Shown one piece after another: positions 13,301 through 24,240 of a stretch of DNA of 64,000 nt. Below the pieces are notes generated by a model. The model saw nothing but the letters and a program-made list of their open reading frames with translations. It did no database searches and was not told the origin of the DNA. This DNA is from Anaeramoeba ignava. Taxonomy: Eukaryota; Metamonada; Anaeramoebidae. Location of the stretch: contig JAPDFW010000022.1 in assembly GCA_028826165.1 (NCBI GenBank), positions 558,001 to 622,000 of the forward strand, in the 5' to 3' direction. Within the stretch, counting starts at the first letter, position 1, and each line of letters begins with the position of its first letter. The translations under genes and the position numbers were made by a program.

Positions 13301-14627
13301 AATTAAATTATAAATAAAATTATAAATTAAATTATAAATTAAAAATTATAAATAAAATTATAAATTAAAATTATAAATTAAATTATAAATAAAATTATAA
13401 AATAAAATTATAAATAAAATTATAAAAAAATTATAAATAAATTTATAAATAAAATTATAAATAAAAAATAAAATTATAAATAAAATTATAAATAAAATTA
13501 TAAATAAAATTTATAAATAAAATTATAAATTAAATTATAAATAAAATTATAAATTAAAAATTATAAATAAAATTATAAATTAAATTATAAATAAAAATTA
13601 TAAATAAAAATTATAAATAAAATTATAAATAAAATTATAAAATAAAAATATAAACAAAAAAATAAATTAAATTATAAATAAAATTATAAACAAAATATAA
13701 ATTATATAAATAAATAAAATTATAAATTAAATTATAAATTAAATTATAAATTAAAAATATAAATTAAATTATAAATAAAATTATAAATAAAATTATAAAT
13801 TAAAAATAAATAAAATTATAAAATAAAATTATAAATAAAATTATAAATAAAAATTATAAATAAAAATTATAAATTAAATTATAAATAAAATTATAAATAA
13901 AATTATAAATAAAATTATAAATAAAATTATAAATAAAATTATAAATTAAATTATAAATAAAATTATAAAATAAAATAATAAATAAATTAAAATTAAATTA
14001 TAAATTAAAATTATAAATAAAATTATAAATTAAATTATAAATTAAATTATAAATTAAATTATAAATTAAATTATAAATAAAATTATAAATAAAAATTATA
14101 AATAAAATTATAAATAAAATTATAAATAAAATTATAAATAAAATTATAAATTAAATTATAATTTAAATTATAAATTAAATTATAAATTAAAATTATAAAT
14201 TAAATTATAAATTAAATTATAAATAAAATTATAAATTAAATTATAAATTAAATTATAAATAAAATTATAAATTAAATTATAAATAAAATTATAAATTAAA
14301 TTATAAATAAAATTATAAATAAAATTATAAATAAAATTATAAAATTATTTGATGAAAATTTCGAATTAAGTTTTAAATTTTATTGAGGAATTAAAATAGG
14401 AAATTATTGGAATTTTAAATTAAATGATTTATTTTTTTCGTTATTTTTTATTTTAAAATAATAAAAAAAATTTTTTTTTTTTTTTTGGATTTTTTTCTTA
14501 ATAAATTACCAAGTAAAAGAACTTTAATTTCATTATCAAATTGTGCTCTGTCAGTATTAAGTCGCTTTTCAATTTCTTTTGATCTTTCAAACTCTTTACT
14601 TGAAGCTCCTCCACCACAATTTCCCAT
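10322..14627 (-). CDS. Heterotrimeric G protein alpha subunit, seven exons
   Basis: GTPase that relays receptor signals at the plasma membrane. Exons: 14627-14510, 12664-12480, 12123-11972, 11410-11240, 10918-10903 (16-base micro-exon), 10826-10466, 10365-10322; phases match at every junction and the sum is 348 residues, the normal G-alpha size. [10 protein letters not shown] fits N-myristoylation at Gly2 and palmitoylation at Cys4. The P-loop is GSGDSGKST (family GAGESGKST), switch I VRVKTTGI holds the arginine and threonine, switch [14 protein letters not shown] holds the catalytic Gln, then FLNKID and the guanine-ring motif TCAT. All catalytic residues are present. The C-terminus LNSALGKN lacks the Cys modified by pertussis toxin and would decide receptor choice. 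The micro-exon supplies the IHCFQ of the helix after switch II. Introns are filled with private repeats. A TTTCATTTTTT box is about 80 bases upstream. Confidence 0.95.
11425..11945. repeat. TTTTGATTTGAATTTG-type intron repeat (G-alpha intron 3)
   Basis: Degenerate TTTTGAT and TTTGAAT units occupy nearly the whole intron between G-alpha exons 3 and 4. A related block of TTTTGATTTTAA units fills intron 4 (about 10,960-11,235). They carry no coding signal of their own. Confidence 0.75.
12745..14345. repeat. Expanded ATAAAATTATAAATT repeat, G-alpha intron 1
   Basis: About 1.6 kb made almost only of the alternating units ATAAAATTATAA and ATTAAATTATAA, with GC close to zero. It lies in the 1.85 kb intron that separates the MGNC exon from the P-loop exon. 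Unit length varies by single bases, so it is a decayed microsatellite rather than a perfect array. Confidence 0.85.
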
Positions 14628-15237
14628 TAAAAGAAATATAAAGAAAAAATAGTTATAAAAGGAAATTAAAAGAAAATTAAAAAGGAAAAAGAAAAAAAAA
14701 AAAGAAAAAATGAAAGTGTTTTTTTCTGTTTATTTTTATTTTTTTTAATTTAAAAATTTTTTTTTTTAACCCTCTTTTTATCTTATTAGAAATAGCAAAT
14801 TAAAAAGAAAAATATAAAATAAAATAAAATTAATAAAAAAGGAAAAAATTAAAATCAAAATAAAAAATTGATGATCTTAAACTGATTTTTGATTGAAACT
14901 CCTAATTTATAATTTAATTTATATTTTTATTTTAAATTTATATTTATTATTTTTTTTTGCTTTCTTTTTATATCTTATTTTAATTCAAAAAAAAAAAAAA
15001 AAAAAATAAAAGAAAAAAAAAATTTTTTTTATTAAAGGTTTGCTCAGAAAAAAATTTATCAATCATTATAAAGTCTGAGAGATTCCTATTGACAATTTAT
15101 TCATCATAACAAACCAAATTAAATTATTAACTTAAATTATTAAATTAAATTATTTTTTTTTTTATAATTAATTTTTAATTTTTAAAAAATAAAAAAATGA
15201 AAAAAAAAAAATTAAAAAAAAAAAAATTTTTTTTCAA
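14628..15237. other. Spacer upstream of G-alpha, no gene seen
   Basis: Mixed A/T-rich sequence between the G-alpha start and the stop of the next minus-strand gene. It contains the G-alpha upstream box near 14,705-14,717 and long A and T runs. I see no exon in it. Confidence 0.5.
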
Positions 15238-17260
15238 TTAAACTAATTCAAGAAGAAAATCAGAAATTACTGGACGATGATCAGATAAAGAGAATTTAGA
15301 AACTGAAGGAAATTCATTATCAGATAAATCTTGAGGTAAAAGAGAAGAAAATTTTGGAGAAATTTTGAAACGATATTTTTTAAAAGGGAGATTTTTTAGA
15401 GAATAATTTGAAAAATAATCCCGAATAATTGATTTATTTTTAACAAGATGAGAAATGATAGAATAAATATCCAATTGTGGATTGTGGAAAAAAATATGAT
15501 CAACATTTGTTTCTTCGCGCAAATGATTAATATGAGTTGCTAAAGGATCTCTTTTATTGCATTCAAAAAAAGAAGAACGAAATCCAAAGCGAAAAATTGA
15601 ATCATAAACTGAATCATATGATCCATTAAAATCTCCAACAAAAATAATTGGAATTCCATCAATGAATTTGTTGATTTGTTTGGTTTTGATTCCTACTGTT
15701 TTGTGTCGGTAATTGGAGTTATAATTGTATCTTGTTGGTTTTGGAATTGAAAATTGTTTTAATTTTTGATTGATTTTGGTTATGATAGTGGATATTTGTT
15801 TTGATGATTTTTGGTCTTTTTGGAGATGAAAAAAAGGATTTTGATTTTGATTTTGATTTTGATTTTGAATTTGATTTTGATTTTGATTTTGATTTTGATT
15901 TAAATTTTGGTTTTGATTTTGATTTTGATTTTGATATTGATTTTGATTTTGATTTTGATATTGATTTTGATTTTGATTTTGATTTTGATTTTGATTTTGA
16001 TTTTGATTTGTATTTAAATATTGATTTTGATTTTGATTTTGATTTTGATTTTGATTTTGATTTTGATTTTGATTTTGATTTTGATTTTTGATTTTGATTT
16101 TGATATAATTTTTGATTTTGATATAATTTTTGATTTTGATTTAAATTTTGATTTTGATTTTGATTTTGATTTTGATTTTGATTTAAATGCTGAAATGGAA
16201 AATAATTTTGATCTAAATTTTGAAATTGAAAATAATTTTGATTTTGATTTTTGATTTAGATTTAGATTTTGATTTTGATTTTGAATTTGATTTTGAATTT
16301 GATTTTGATTATTTTGATTTTCATTTTGATTATTTTGATTTTCATTTTGATTTTGATTTAAATTTTGAATTTGATTTTGATATAAATTTTGATTTTGGTT
16401 TTGGTTTTGATTTTGATTATTTTGATTTTGATTTTGATTTTGATTTTGATTTTGATTTTGATTTTGATTTTGATTTTGAAATATAAATTTGGATTTAAAT
16501 TCAGATCATGTTTACAAACAGCAGAGAAATGATAATCATTAATCCAAGACAAAGATCGTTTAATTTGATTCAAACGAAGTTTCTTTTCATAAATTCCATG
16601 AGGAAAAGTCAAGTGAGTATTAGCAACAATAACTTCTGAACCATTTTGTTTAGAACGAAGATGACACAAAGTAATAACACGTTCATCTCCATCATTAAAT
16701 TCAAGAAAATAATAAGCGATAAGATCGAATTTAGATTTTTTAATAAAAGTCATTAAACCGTCTTGTTTGTGTTTTGTACGTTTTTTTTTAACGGCAATAA
16801 AATCAGTTCCCATTTCATTAAGAATAACTGGTTCGCTTTTCTTATTTAACCAGCATTCTTGAAGACAAATAATATCACTTTTGCTGTTCTTTATAAATTG
16901 AATTACGTTTTTTGTTCTTGGAATCCAAAGCTCAGGAAATAATCCTTCCCGAAACTTGTATGTATTTCCATCAAAAGCTTTTTTGTAAACTCTTTTATAT
17001 GCTGGTGCTAATACATTAAAAGTTGCAATTCGAAATTTTGTTTTTTTTGTTTCCATTTCTTTTATTTGTTTTTTTTTTATTATTTTTTGACTTGTTTTTT
17101 GACTTATTTTTTGACTTGTTTTTTGACTTGTTATTTCTCTTTCTTTTGTTCTTGTTATTGTTATATTTCTTGTTATTGTTGTTCTTAGTATTAGTTTGAT
17201 TGTTTTTTGTGGTAATTTTGTTTTTTGTAACTTGGAAATGACTTGTATTTTTTTGAGCAT
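15238..17260 (-). CDS. Endonuclease/exonuclease/phosphatase-fold protein
   Basis: Metal-dependent phosphoesterases of this fold cleave nucleic acids or phospholipid/inositol phosphates. Exon 1 is 17260-16516 and exon 2 is 15815-15238; the phase-1 junction links SAV to YQKSSKQ across a 700-base intron filled with the AAAATC repeat. Fold motifs in order: RIATFNVLAPAYKR, DIICLQECW (metal-binding Glu), VIVANTHLTFPHG, FVGDFNGSYDS (Asp/Asn), DHIFF and SDHRPV (catalytic His) near the end. The FNVLAP...YKR start and the overall order resemble plant proteins like At1g02270, but no EF-hand is seen. Length is about 440 residues from 17260, or 372 from the internal ATG at 17056 (METKKTKFR); the first 68 residues are a Thr/Lys/Gln repeat that may not be translated. 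Substrate is unknown. A TTCATTTTTTT box lies about 30 bases upstream of 17260. Confidence 0.82.
15830..16495. repeat. AAAATC hexamer microsatellite inside intron
   Basis: Runs of TTTTGA (plus) or AAAATC (minus) with occasional ATATTG interruptions. On either strand this gives long open frames of alternating two-residue repeats, which explains the Phe-Asp, Ile-Leu and Lys-Ile frames across this segment. It lies between a matched donor (16515) and acceptor (15816). Confidence 0.8.
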
Positions 17261-17280
17261 TTATTCGCTTTTATTTTGAA

Positions 17281-17892
17281 TTGAGGAAAAAAATGAATAA
17301 AAAATTTATTTTATTTTCTTTTTATTTTATTTTTATTTTATTTTTATTTTCTTTTTATTTTTTTTATGTGGTTAATTTCTTCTAATTTTATATCCTTTTT
17401 AAATTCATTTTTATTTATATTGTTATTTCTATTTTGTTTTTGATCTTGTTTTTGGTTTTGTTTCTGTTATTATTTTTTTTGGTTTTATTTTTCTTTTTAT
17501 TTTTATTTTTTGTTTTTATTTTTATTTTCATTTTTCATTTTTTTTTCAAATGAAAAACAACGATAAAAACCATCAAAAAAAAGAAATTTAAATCACTAGA
17601 TTAAAAAGTAAAAATTATTTTTCATTTTTCATTTTTCTTTAAATAAAATAAAAAAAAACAATGTCATTTAAAACAAAACATGAAAAAATCAAAAACAAAC
17701 CAAACAAAGAAATCAAAATTCCTTCAACAAAAAAGAATATTTATCAAACTAAATCATATAAATCTAAAGTCAAAAAAATCAAAAATCAAAAAATCAAATC
17801 CACTTTCAAAAATTCAAAATTTTCAAATTTTAAATCAAAATCAAAAAAAATAAACAAAATCAAATTCAAATTCATTTTACAAACAAAATAAA
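17281..17892. other. T-rich spacer with a doubtful Lys-rich frame
   Basis: The first 380 bases are T-rich and hold no gene. A 76-residue frame at 17661-17891 (+) begins MSFKTKHEKIKNK and is almost only Lys, Asn, Ser, Ile and Phe. It ends one base before the ATG of the first BTB-TLDc copy. It could be a decayed leader of that copy; I would not treat it as a gene. Confidence 0.4.
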
Positions 17893-19527
17893 ATGAATAA
17901 AAAGAAAAACAAAAACAATATCAAAATCAAATTGAAACTGATTCTAATGATTCAAATAGTTTAACTGATTCAAATAAAACTAGTTCAAATGAAGAAATAA
18001 GTGAAGATAGTGAAACAGATGAATATGAAAATGAAAAAGAAGATCTAATTGAAATTAAAAATGAAAATCAAACAATATTTAAAGAAAAATTCATAAATGA
18101 TTTCCAAAATTTATTTGAAAATGAAAATAATAATTATTCTGATTTTGTTATCAAATCTGGAAAAAAATATTTTCAATTTAATTCTCATAAATCAATTTTA
18201 TCTTTTCGTTCTCTTTATTTTGCTCTTCTTTTCAAAGAAAAATCAATAAATCAAATTGAATTTCCTGAAATTAGAAAACCAATTATGAAGAAAATTTTGG
18301 AATATATTTATACAAGTAAAACCCAAATTTCTAAATCAGAATTAATTGAAATGTTGATAGTTTCAAATCAATTTCAATTAAATTTACTTTCCAAATTTAT
18401 TGAAAATGAAATTATCAAAAATATTAATGAAAAAAATGTTTGTGATTATTTATTAACAAATCAAAAAATGAAATCAAATCAATTAGAAAATGAATGTTTG
18501 AAATTTATTATTGATAATTTTGATAAATTTATTCAACAAAATAATACATTTAAATTAACAAAAAAACAAATGAAATATGTTATTGAAAAAGGAACAACTA
18601 AATTCAAAAAAATTGGAATTGAATTATTTGAAATGATTAAAAAATGGATTGAACGAAATGAACAAAAAAATAATAATGAAATTAATCAAAATATCCAAAA
18701 AGAAAAATTCAATAAAATTATCGAAAAATTTATTCCAAAAATTAATATTAAATGTTTAAAAAACAAAACATTAAAACAAATTAAAAAAATTGAATTTCTT
18801 CCAAATATATTTTTAATTGGAATTGAAAATCTTCGAAATGAAAGAATTTATCAAAAACAAAAACTTGAAAATGAAAAAGAAAAAGATGAAAAATCGAAAA
18901 GAAAATCAAGAAATGAAACCAATTTATGAAGAAGAAAAAATGAAATTAAATAAAATATTTGAAGAATCCCAAATTATTAAAGAAATTAAATTTATGAGAA
19001 AATTAAAAGAATGGATTCAAAATGAAGAATTTTTTAATAAAATGAAAATTGGATTTTCATGTCAAAAAGATGGGTTTTCATCACAAACATTTCATTCTAA
19101 ATGTGATAATAAAGGGAAAACATTAGTAATTATTCAAACAACTAATAAATACATATTTGGAGGATTTACAGAAATTGGATTTATTTCAGGTTCAGATAGT
19201 TATATTAAAGATCCAAATGCTTTTATTTTCAGTTTAAAAAATCCAAAAAATAATATTCCACAAAAATTTGAAATTCAAAAAGGAAAAGAAGATTATGCAA
19301 TTGCTTATGTTTCAGATGATGGTCCAAGATTTGGTGAATATCAAGAACAAAATCAATATTTTACTGATATTTGGATTTATTCAGATTTAAAAAGTGGAAA
19401 TACAAATTTTGGAGCAACATATTCTCTTCCAAATGGATTAAAACATGGAACAAATGAAGCAAAAAGTTATTTAGCAGGATCTTATAAAGATTGGAAAATT
19501 GAAGAAATGGAAATTTATTTTATTTAA
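17893..19527 (+). pseudogene. BTB-TLDc copy 1, frameshifted
   Basis: The ATG at 17893 opens a frame that stops before the domain frame; the domain frame has an in-frame TAA just after it and no other ATG before 18285. From about 17,930 the frame is open through the acidic linker, BTB (YSDFVIKSGKKYFQFNSHKS) and helical middle but hits a stop at 18929. The TLDc part (KIGFSCQKDGFSSQTFHSKC to the end at 19527) continues in another frame after a short deletion in the coiled coil near 18,890. At least two lesions therefore separate start, BTB and TLDc. Some expression of fragments is possible. Confidence 0.75.
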
Positions 19528-19714
19528 TTCAATTTCTTTTCCTAAATATTTTCTTTTTTAATCTTTTTATTTTTTCTTTTTTAAAATTTTAATTTTAATT
19601 TTAATTCTAATTTTAATTTTAATTCTAATTTTAATTTTAATTCTAATTCTAATTTTAATTTTAATTTAAATTTTAAAAAAAAAAACAAAATTTTTTTTTT
19701 TTCATTTTTTTTTC

Positions 19715-19782
19715 TTTCAAATTTAAAAATATCCACTTTTTTTTAAATTCATTTTTTTTCTTTAAATAATAATAAAAAATAA
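19715..19782 (+). promoter_or_regulatory. Conserved block upstream of BTB-TLDc copy 2
   Basis: A ~65-base block with the core AAATATCCACTTTTTTTT followed by AAATTC and TTTAAATAATAATAAAAAAT, about 35 bases before the ATG. A T-run with TTTCATTTTTT lies just upstream. Conservation may reflect recent duplication only. Confidence 0.35.
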
Positions 19783-19817
19783 ACAAATACTTCAAAATTT
19801 ATAAAAAGAAAAACAAA

Positions 19818-21683
19818 ATGAATAAAAAAGAAAAAACAAAAACAATAAAGAATTCACAAATAAATCCAAATCCAATTCAAAAGTGATTCAAAAGAAGATT
19901 CAAAAAATGAAGAAAATCAAAAGTAAAAGAAAGTGAAACATCAAAAAAGAAAAATTCAAAAGAAGAATCAAAATCAAAATCAAAATCAAATTCAAAATCA
20001 AAATCAAAAGAAAAATCAAAATCAAAATCAAAATCAAAATCAAAATCAAAATCAAAATCAAAAGAAGAATCAAAATCAAAATCAAAATCAAAATCAAAAT
20101 CAATATCAAAATCAAATAGTTTAATTGATTCAAATGAAACTAGTTCAAATGAAGAAATAAGTGAAGATAGTGAAACAGATGAATATGAAAATGAAAAAGA
20201 AGATCTAATTGAAATTAAAAATGAAAATCAAACAATATTTAAAGAAAAATTCATAAATGATTTCCAAAATTTATTTGAAAATGAAAATAATAATTATTCT
20301 GATTTTGTTATCAAATCTGGAAAAAAATATTTTCAATTTAATTCTCATAAATCAATTTCATCTTTTCGTTCTCTTTATTTTGCTCTTCTTTTCAAAGAAA
20401 AATCAATAAATCAAATTGAATTTCCTGAAATTAGAAAACCAATTATGAAGAAAATCTTGGAATATATTTATACAAGTAAAATTCAAATTTCTAAATCAGA
20501 ATTAATTGAAATGTGGATATTTTCAAATCAATTTCAATTAAATTTACTTTCCAAATTTATTGAAAATGAAATTATCAAAAATATTAATGAAAAAAATGTT
20601 TGTGATTATTTATCAAAAAATCAAAAAATGAAATCAAATCAATTAGAAAATGAATGTTTGAAATTTATTATTGATAATTTTGATAAATTTATTCAACAAA
20701 ATAATACATTTAAATTAACAAAAAAACAAATGAAATATGTTATTGAAAAAGGAACAATCAAATTCAAAAAAATTGGAATTGAATTATTTGAAATGATTGA
20801 AAAATGGATTGAACGAAATGAACAAAAAAATAATGATGAAATTAATCAAAATATCCAAAAAGAAAAATTCAATAAAATTATTGAAGAATTTATTCCAAAA
20901 ATTAATATTAAATGTTTAAAAAACAAAACATTAAAACAAATTAAAAAAATTGAATTTCTTCCAAATATATTTTTAATTGGAATTGAAAATCTTCGAAATG
21001 AAAGAATTTATCAAAAACAAAAACAAGAAAAAATCCAAAAAGAAAATCAAGAAATGAAACCAATTTATGAAGAAATGAAATCAATTTATAAAGAAAAAAT
21101 GGAATTAAACAAAATATTTGAAGAATCCCAAATTATTAAAGAAATTGAATTTATGAGAAAATTAAAAGAATGGATTCAAAATGAAGAATTTTTTAATAAA
21201 ATGAAAATTGGATTTTCATGTCAAAAAGATGGATTTTCATCACAAACATTTCATTCTAAATGCGATAATAAAGGGAAAACATTAATAATTATTCAAACAA
21301 CTGATAAATATATATTTGGAGGATTTACAGAAATTGGATTTATTTCAGGTTCAAATAGTTATATTAAAGATCCAAATGCTTTTATTTTCAGTTTAAAAAA
21401 TCCAAAAAATAATATTCCACAAAAATTTGAAATTCAAAAAGGAAAAGAAGGTTATGCAATTCGTTATACAAAAGATGATGGTCCAAGATTTGGTGAATAT
21501 CAGACAAATTATCTTTACAATGATATTTGGATTAGATCAGATTTAAAAAGTGGAAATACAGATTTTGGAGCAACATATTCTCTTCCAAATGGATTAAAAC
21601 ATGGAACAAGTGAAGCAAAAAGTTATTTAACAGGATCTTATAAAAATTGGAAAATTGAAGAAATGGAAATTTATTTTATTTAA
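19818..21683 (+). pseudogene. BTB-TLDc copy 2, leader frameshifted
   Basis: ATG 19818 starts MNKKEKTKTIKNSQINP as in copies 4 and 5 but stops after 22 codons. The leader contains two or more small indels. From about 19,920 one frame stays open through a Ser-Lys repeat, BTB, helical middle (KQMKYVIEKGTIKFKKIGIE), coiled coil and the complete TLDc, but the first ATG in that frame is at 20445, inside the BTB domain. If translation began there the product would be 412 residues with a truncated BTB and an intact TLDc. Confidence 0.65.
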
Positions 21684-21885
21684 ATCAATTTCTTTTCCTA
21701 AATATTTTCTTTTTTAATCTTTTTATTTTTTCTTTTTTAAAATTTTAATTTTAATTTTAATTTTAATTTTGATTCTAATTTTAATTTTAATTCTAATTCT
21801 AATTTTAATTTTAATTCTAATTCTAATTTAAATTTTAAAAAAAAACAAAAACTATTTTTTTTCATTTTTTTTTTCATTTTTTTTC

Positions 21886-21951
21886 TTTCAAATTTAAAAA
21901 TATCCACTTTTTTTAAATTCATTTTTTTTCTTTAAATAATAATAAAAAATG
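21886..21951 (+). promoter_or_regulatory. Conserved block upstream of BTB-TLDc copy 3
   Basis: Same block as before copy 2. Here its last bases AAAAAATGAGC create the extra upstream ATG at 21949 that the other copies lack. Confidence 0.35.
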
Positions 21952-23955
21952 AGCAAACGCTTCAATTACAAACAAAACAAAATGAATAAAAAATGGAAAA
22001 CAAAAAAGAATTCAAAAAGAAATCCATTCAATTCAAATTACTCAAATCATATTCAACAAAACCAAAAACAATATCCAAACAGAAGTCGGTTTCAATATCC
22101 AAACAGAAATTCACAAAATGAAAAAATACAAGAAGAAGTAAAAAAAGAAGAATTAAAAGAAGAATTAAAAGAAGAATTAAAAGAAGAATCAAAATCAATA
22201 TCAAAAGAAAAATCAAAATCAAAATCAAAATCAAATAGTTTAACTGATTCAAATAAAACTAGTTCAAATGAAGAAATAAGTGAAGATAGTGAAACAGATG
22301 AATATGAAAATGAAACAGAAGATCTAATTGAAATTAAAAATGAAAATCAAACAATATTTAAAGAAAAATTGATAAACGATTTCCAAAATTTATTTGAAAA
22401 TGAAAATAATAATTATTCTGATTTTATTATCAAATCTGGAAAAAAATCATTTCAATTTAATTCTCATAAATCAATTTTATCTTTTCGTTCTCCTTATTTT
22501 GCTCTTCTTCTCAAAGAACAATTGAATCAAATTGAATTTCTTGAAATTAGAAAACCAATTATGAAGAAAATCTTGAAATATATTTATACAAGTCAAATTC
22601 AAATTTCTAAATCAGAATTAATTGAAATGTGGATAGTTTCAAATCAATTTCAATTAAATTCACTTTCTAAATTTATTGAAAATGAAATTATCAAAAATAT
22701 TAATGAAAAAAATGTTTGTGATTATTTATCAGCAAATCAAAAAATGAAATCAAATCAATTAGAAAATAAATGTTTGAAATTTATTATCAATAATTTCGAT
22801 AAATTTATTCAACAAAATAATTTCTATTCATTTAATCAAGAACAAATGATTGCTTTACTTGATAAATTAAATAAAAAAAAAACACAAATTGGAATTGAAT
22901 TATTTGAAATGATTAAAAAATGGATTGAACGAAATGAACAAAAAAATAATAATGAAATTACTGAAAATGATCAAAAAAAAAATCAAAAAAAAATTATTGA
23001 AGAATTAATATTAAAAATTGATATAAAATCAATTAAATCTCAACATCTTGAAAAAATTCAACAAATGAATTTTCTTCCAAAATCTTTTGTAATCAAAATT
23101 CAAAAAATTCAAGAAGAATTTTCTCAAAAACAAATTGAAAAAATCCAAAAAGAAAAAGAAGAAATTATTCAAAAAGAAAAAAAGCAAAATGAAATTATCC
23201 AAAAAATTGAGAATGAAAAAAAAGAAAAAGATAAAATTATCCAAAAAATCGAAAAAGAAAATCAAGAAATGAAACCAATTTATGAAGAAATGAAACCAAT
23301 TTATGAAGAAGAAATGAAATTAAATAAAATATTTGGCAAATCCAAAATTATTAAAGAAATTAAATTTATGAGAAAATTAAAAGAATGGATTCAAAATGAA
23401 GAATTTTTTAATAAAATGAAAATTGGATTTTCATGTCAAAAAGATGGATTTTCATCACAAACATTTCATTCTAAATGTGATAATAAAGGGAAAACATTAA
23501 TAATTATTCAAACAACTAATAAATATATATTTGGAGGATTTACAGAAATTGGATTTATTTCAGGTTCAAATAGATATATTAAAGATTCAAATGCTTTTAT
23601 TTTCAGTTTAAAAAATCCAAAAAATAATATTCCACAAAAATTTGAAATTCAAAAAGGAAAAGAAGGTTATGCAATTCTTTATACCAAAAATGATGGTCCA
23701 AGATTTGGTCAATATCAGAAAAATGAAAATTCTAATTACTATCCTCATAATTATTTCCATAATTATTCCCATTCAGAGCAAGAAAAAAAATATGATATTC
23801 GGATTAAATCAGATTTAAAAAGTGGAAATACAGATTTTGGAGCAACATATTCTCTTCCAAATGGATTAAAACATGGAACAAATGAAGCAAAAAGTTATTT
23901 AGCAGGATCTTATAAAAATTGGAAAATTGAAGAAATGGAAATTTATTTTATTTAA
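21949..23955 (+). CDS. BTB-TLDc protein, the only intact copy of the array
   Basis: A 668-residue open frame. The start conserved in all copies is the second Met (ATG 21982, MNKKWKTKK), so the true start may be 21982 rather than 21949. Order: basic Asn-rich leader, KEELKEELKEE repeat, short Ser-Lys repeat, acidic linker, BTB at about 155-245 (YSDFIIKSGKKSFQFNSHKS, RSPYFALLL), BACK-like helices to ~390, Lys/Glu coiled coil ~395-480, TLDc ~500-668 (IGFSCQKDGFSSQTFHSKC, FGGFTEIGFISGS, FIFSLKNP, FGATYSLPNG). In other eukaryotes TLDc proteins bind V-ATPase or act in oxidative-stress defence, and BTB domains can recruit Cullin3; the role of the fusion is not known here. The helical middle of copies 3 and 4 (FYSFNQEQMIALLDKL) differs from that of copies 1, 2 and 5, which points to mosaic exchange. 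Confidence 0.88.
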   Translation: MSKRFNYKQNKMNKKWKTKKNSKRNPFNSNYSNHIQQNQKQYPNRSRFQYPNRNSQNEKIQEEVKKEELKEELKEELKEESKSISKEKSKSKSKSNSLTDSNKTSSNEEISEDSETDEYENETEDLIEIKNENQTIFKEKLINDFQNLFENENNNYSDFIIKSGKKSFQFNSHKSILSFRSPYFALLLKEQLNQIEFLEIRKPIMKKILKYIYTSQIQISKSELIEMWIVSNQFQLNSLSKFIENEIIKNINEKNVCDYLSANQKMKSNQLENKCLKFIINNFDKFIQQNNFYSFNQEQMIALLDKLNKKKTQIGIELFEMIKKWIERNEQKNNNEITENDQKKNQKKIIEELILKIDIKSIKSQHLEKIQQMNFLPKSFVIKIQKIQEEFSQKQIEKIQKEKEEIIQKEKKQNEIIQKIENEKKEKDKIIQKIEKENQEMKPIYEEMKPIYEEEMKLNKIFGKSKIIKEIKFMRKLKEWIQNEEFFNKMKIGFSCQKDGFSSQTFHSKCDNKGKTLIIIQTTNKYIFGGFTEIGFISGSNRYIKDSNAFIFSLKNPKNNIPQKFEIQKGKEGYAILYTKNDGPRFGQYQKNENSNYYPHNYFHNYSHSEQEKKYDIRIKSDLKSGNTDFGATYSLPNGLKHGTNEAKSYLAGSYKNWKIEEMEIYFI

Positions 23956-24144
23956 TTTAATTTCTTTTCCTAAATATTTTCTTTTTTAATCTTTTTATTT
24001 TTTCTTTTTTAAAATTTTAATTCTAATTTTAATTTTAATTTTAATTCTAATTCTAATTTTAATTTTAATTTTAATTTTAATTTTAATTTTAATTTTAAAA
24101 AAAAAAACAAAATTTTTTTTTCATTTTTTTTTTCATTTTTTTTC

Positions 24145-24210
24145 TTTCAAATTTAAAAATATCCACTTTTTTTTAAATTCATTTTTTTCTTTAAATAATA
24201 ATAAAAAATA
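24145..24210 (+). promoter_or_regulatory. Conserved block upstream of BTB-TLDc copy 4
   Basis: Same core (ATATCCACTTTTTTTT) and the same distance to ATG 24241 as in copy 2. Confidence 0.35.
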
Positions 24211-24240
24211 AACAAATACTTCAATTACAAACAAAACAAA

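Noticed and set aside
15801-16486. Long plus-strand frames of Phe-Asp and Ile-Leu dipeptides
   Set aside because: They are translations of the TTTTGA microsatellite lying in the EEP intron; no start context, no domain, and the opposite strand has a consistent spliced gene.
17661-17891. Lys-rich 76-residue plus-strand frame as a separate gene
   Set aside because: Composition matches the surrounding repeats and it abuts the leader of BTB-TLDc copy 1; more likely decayed leader.
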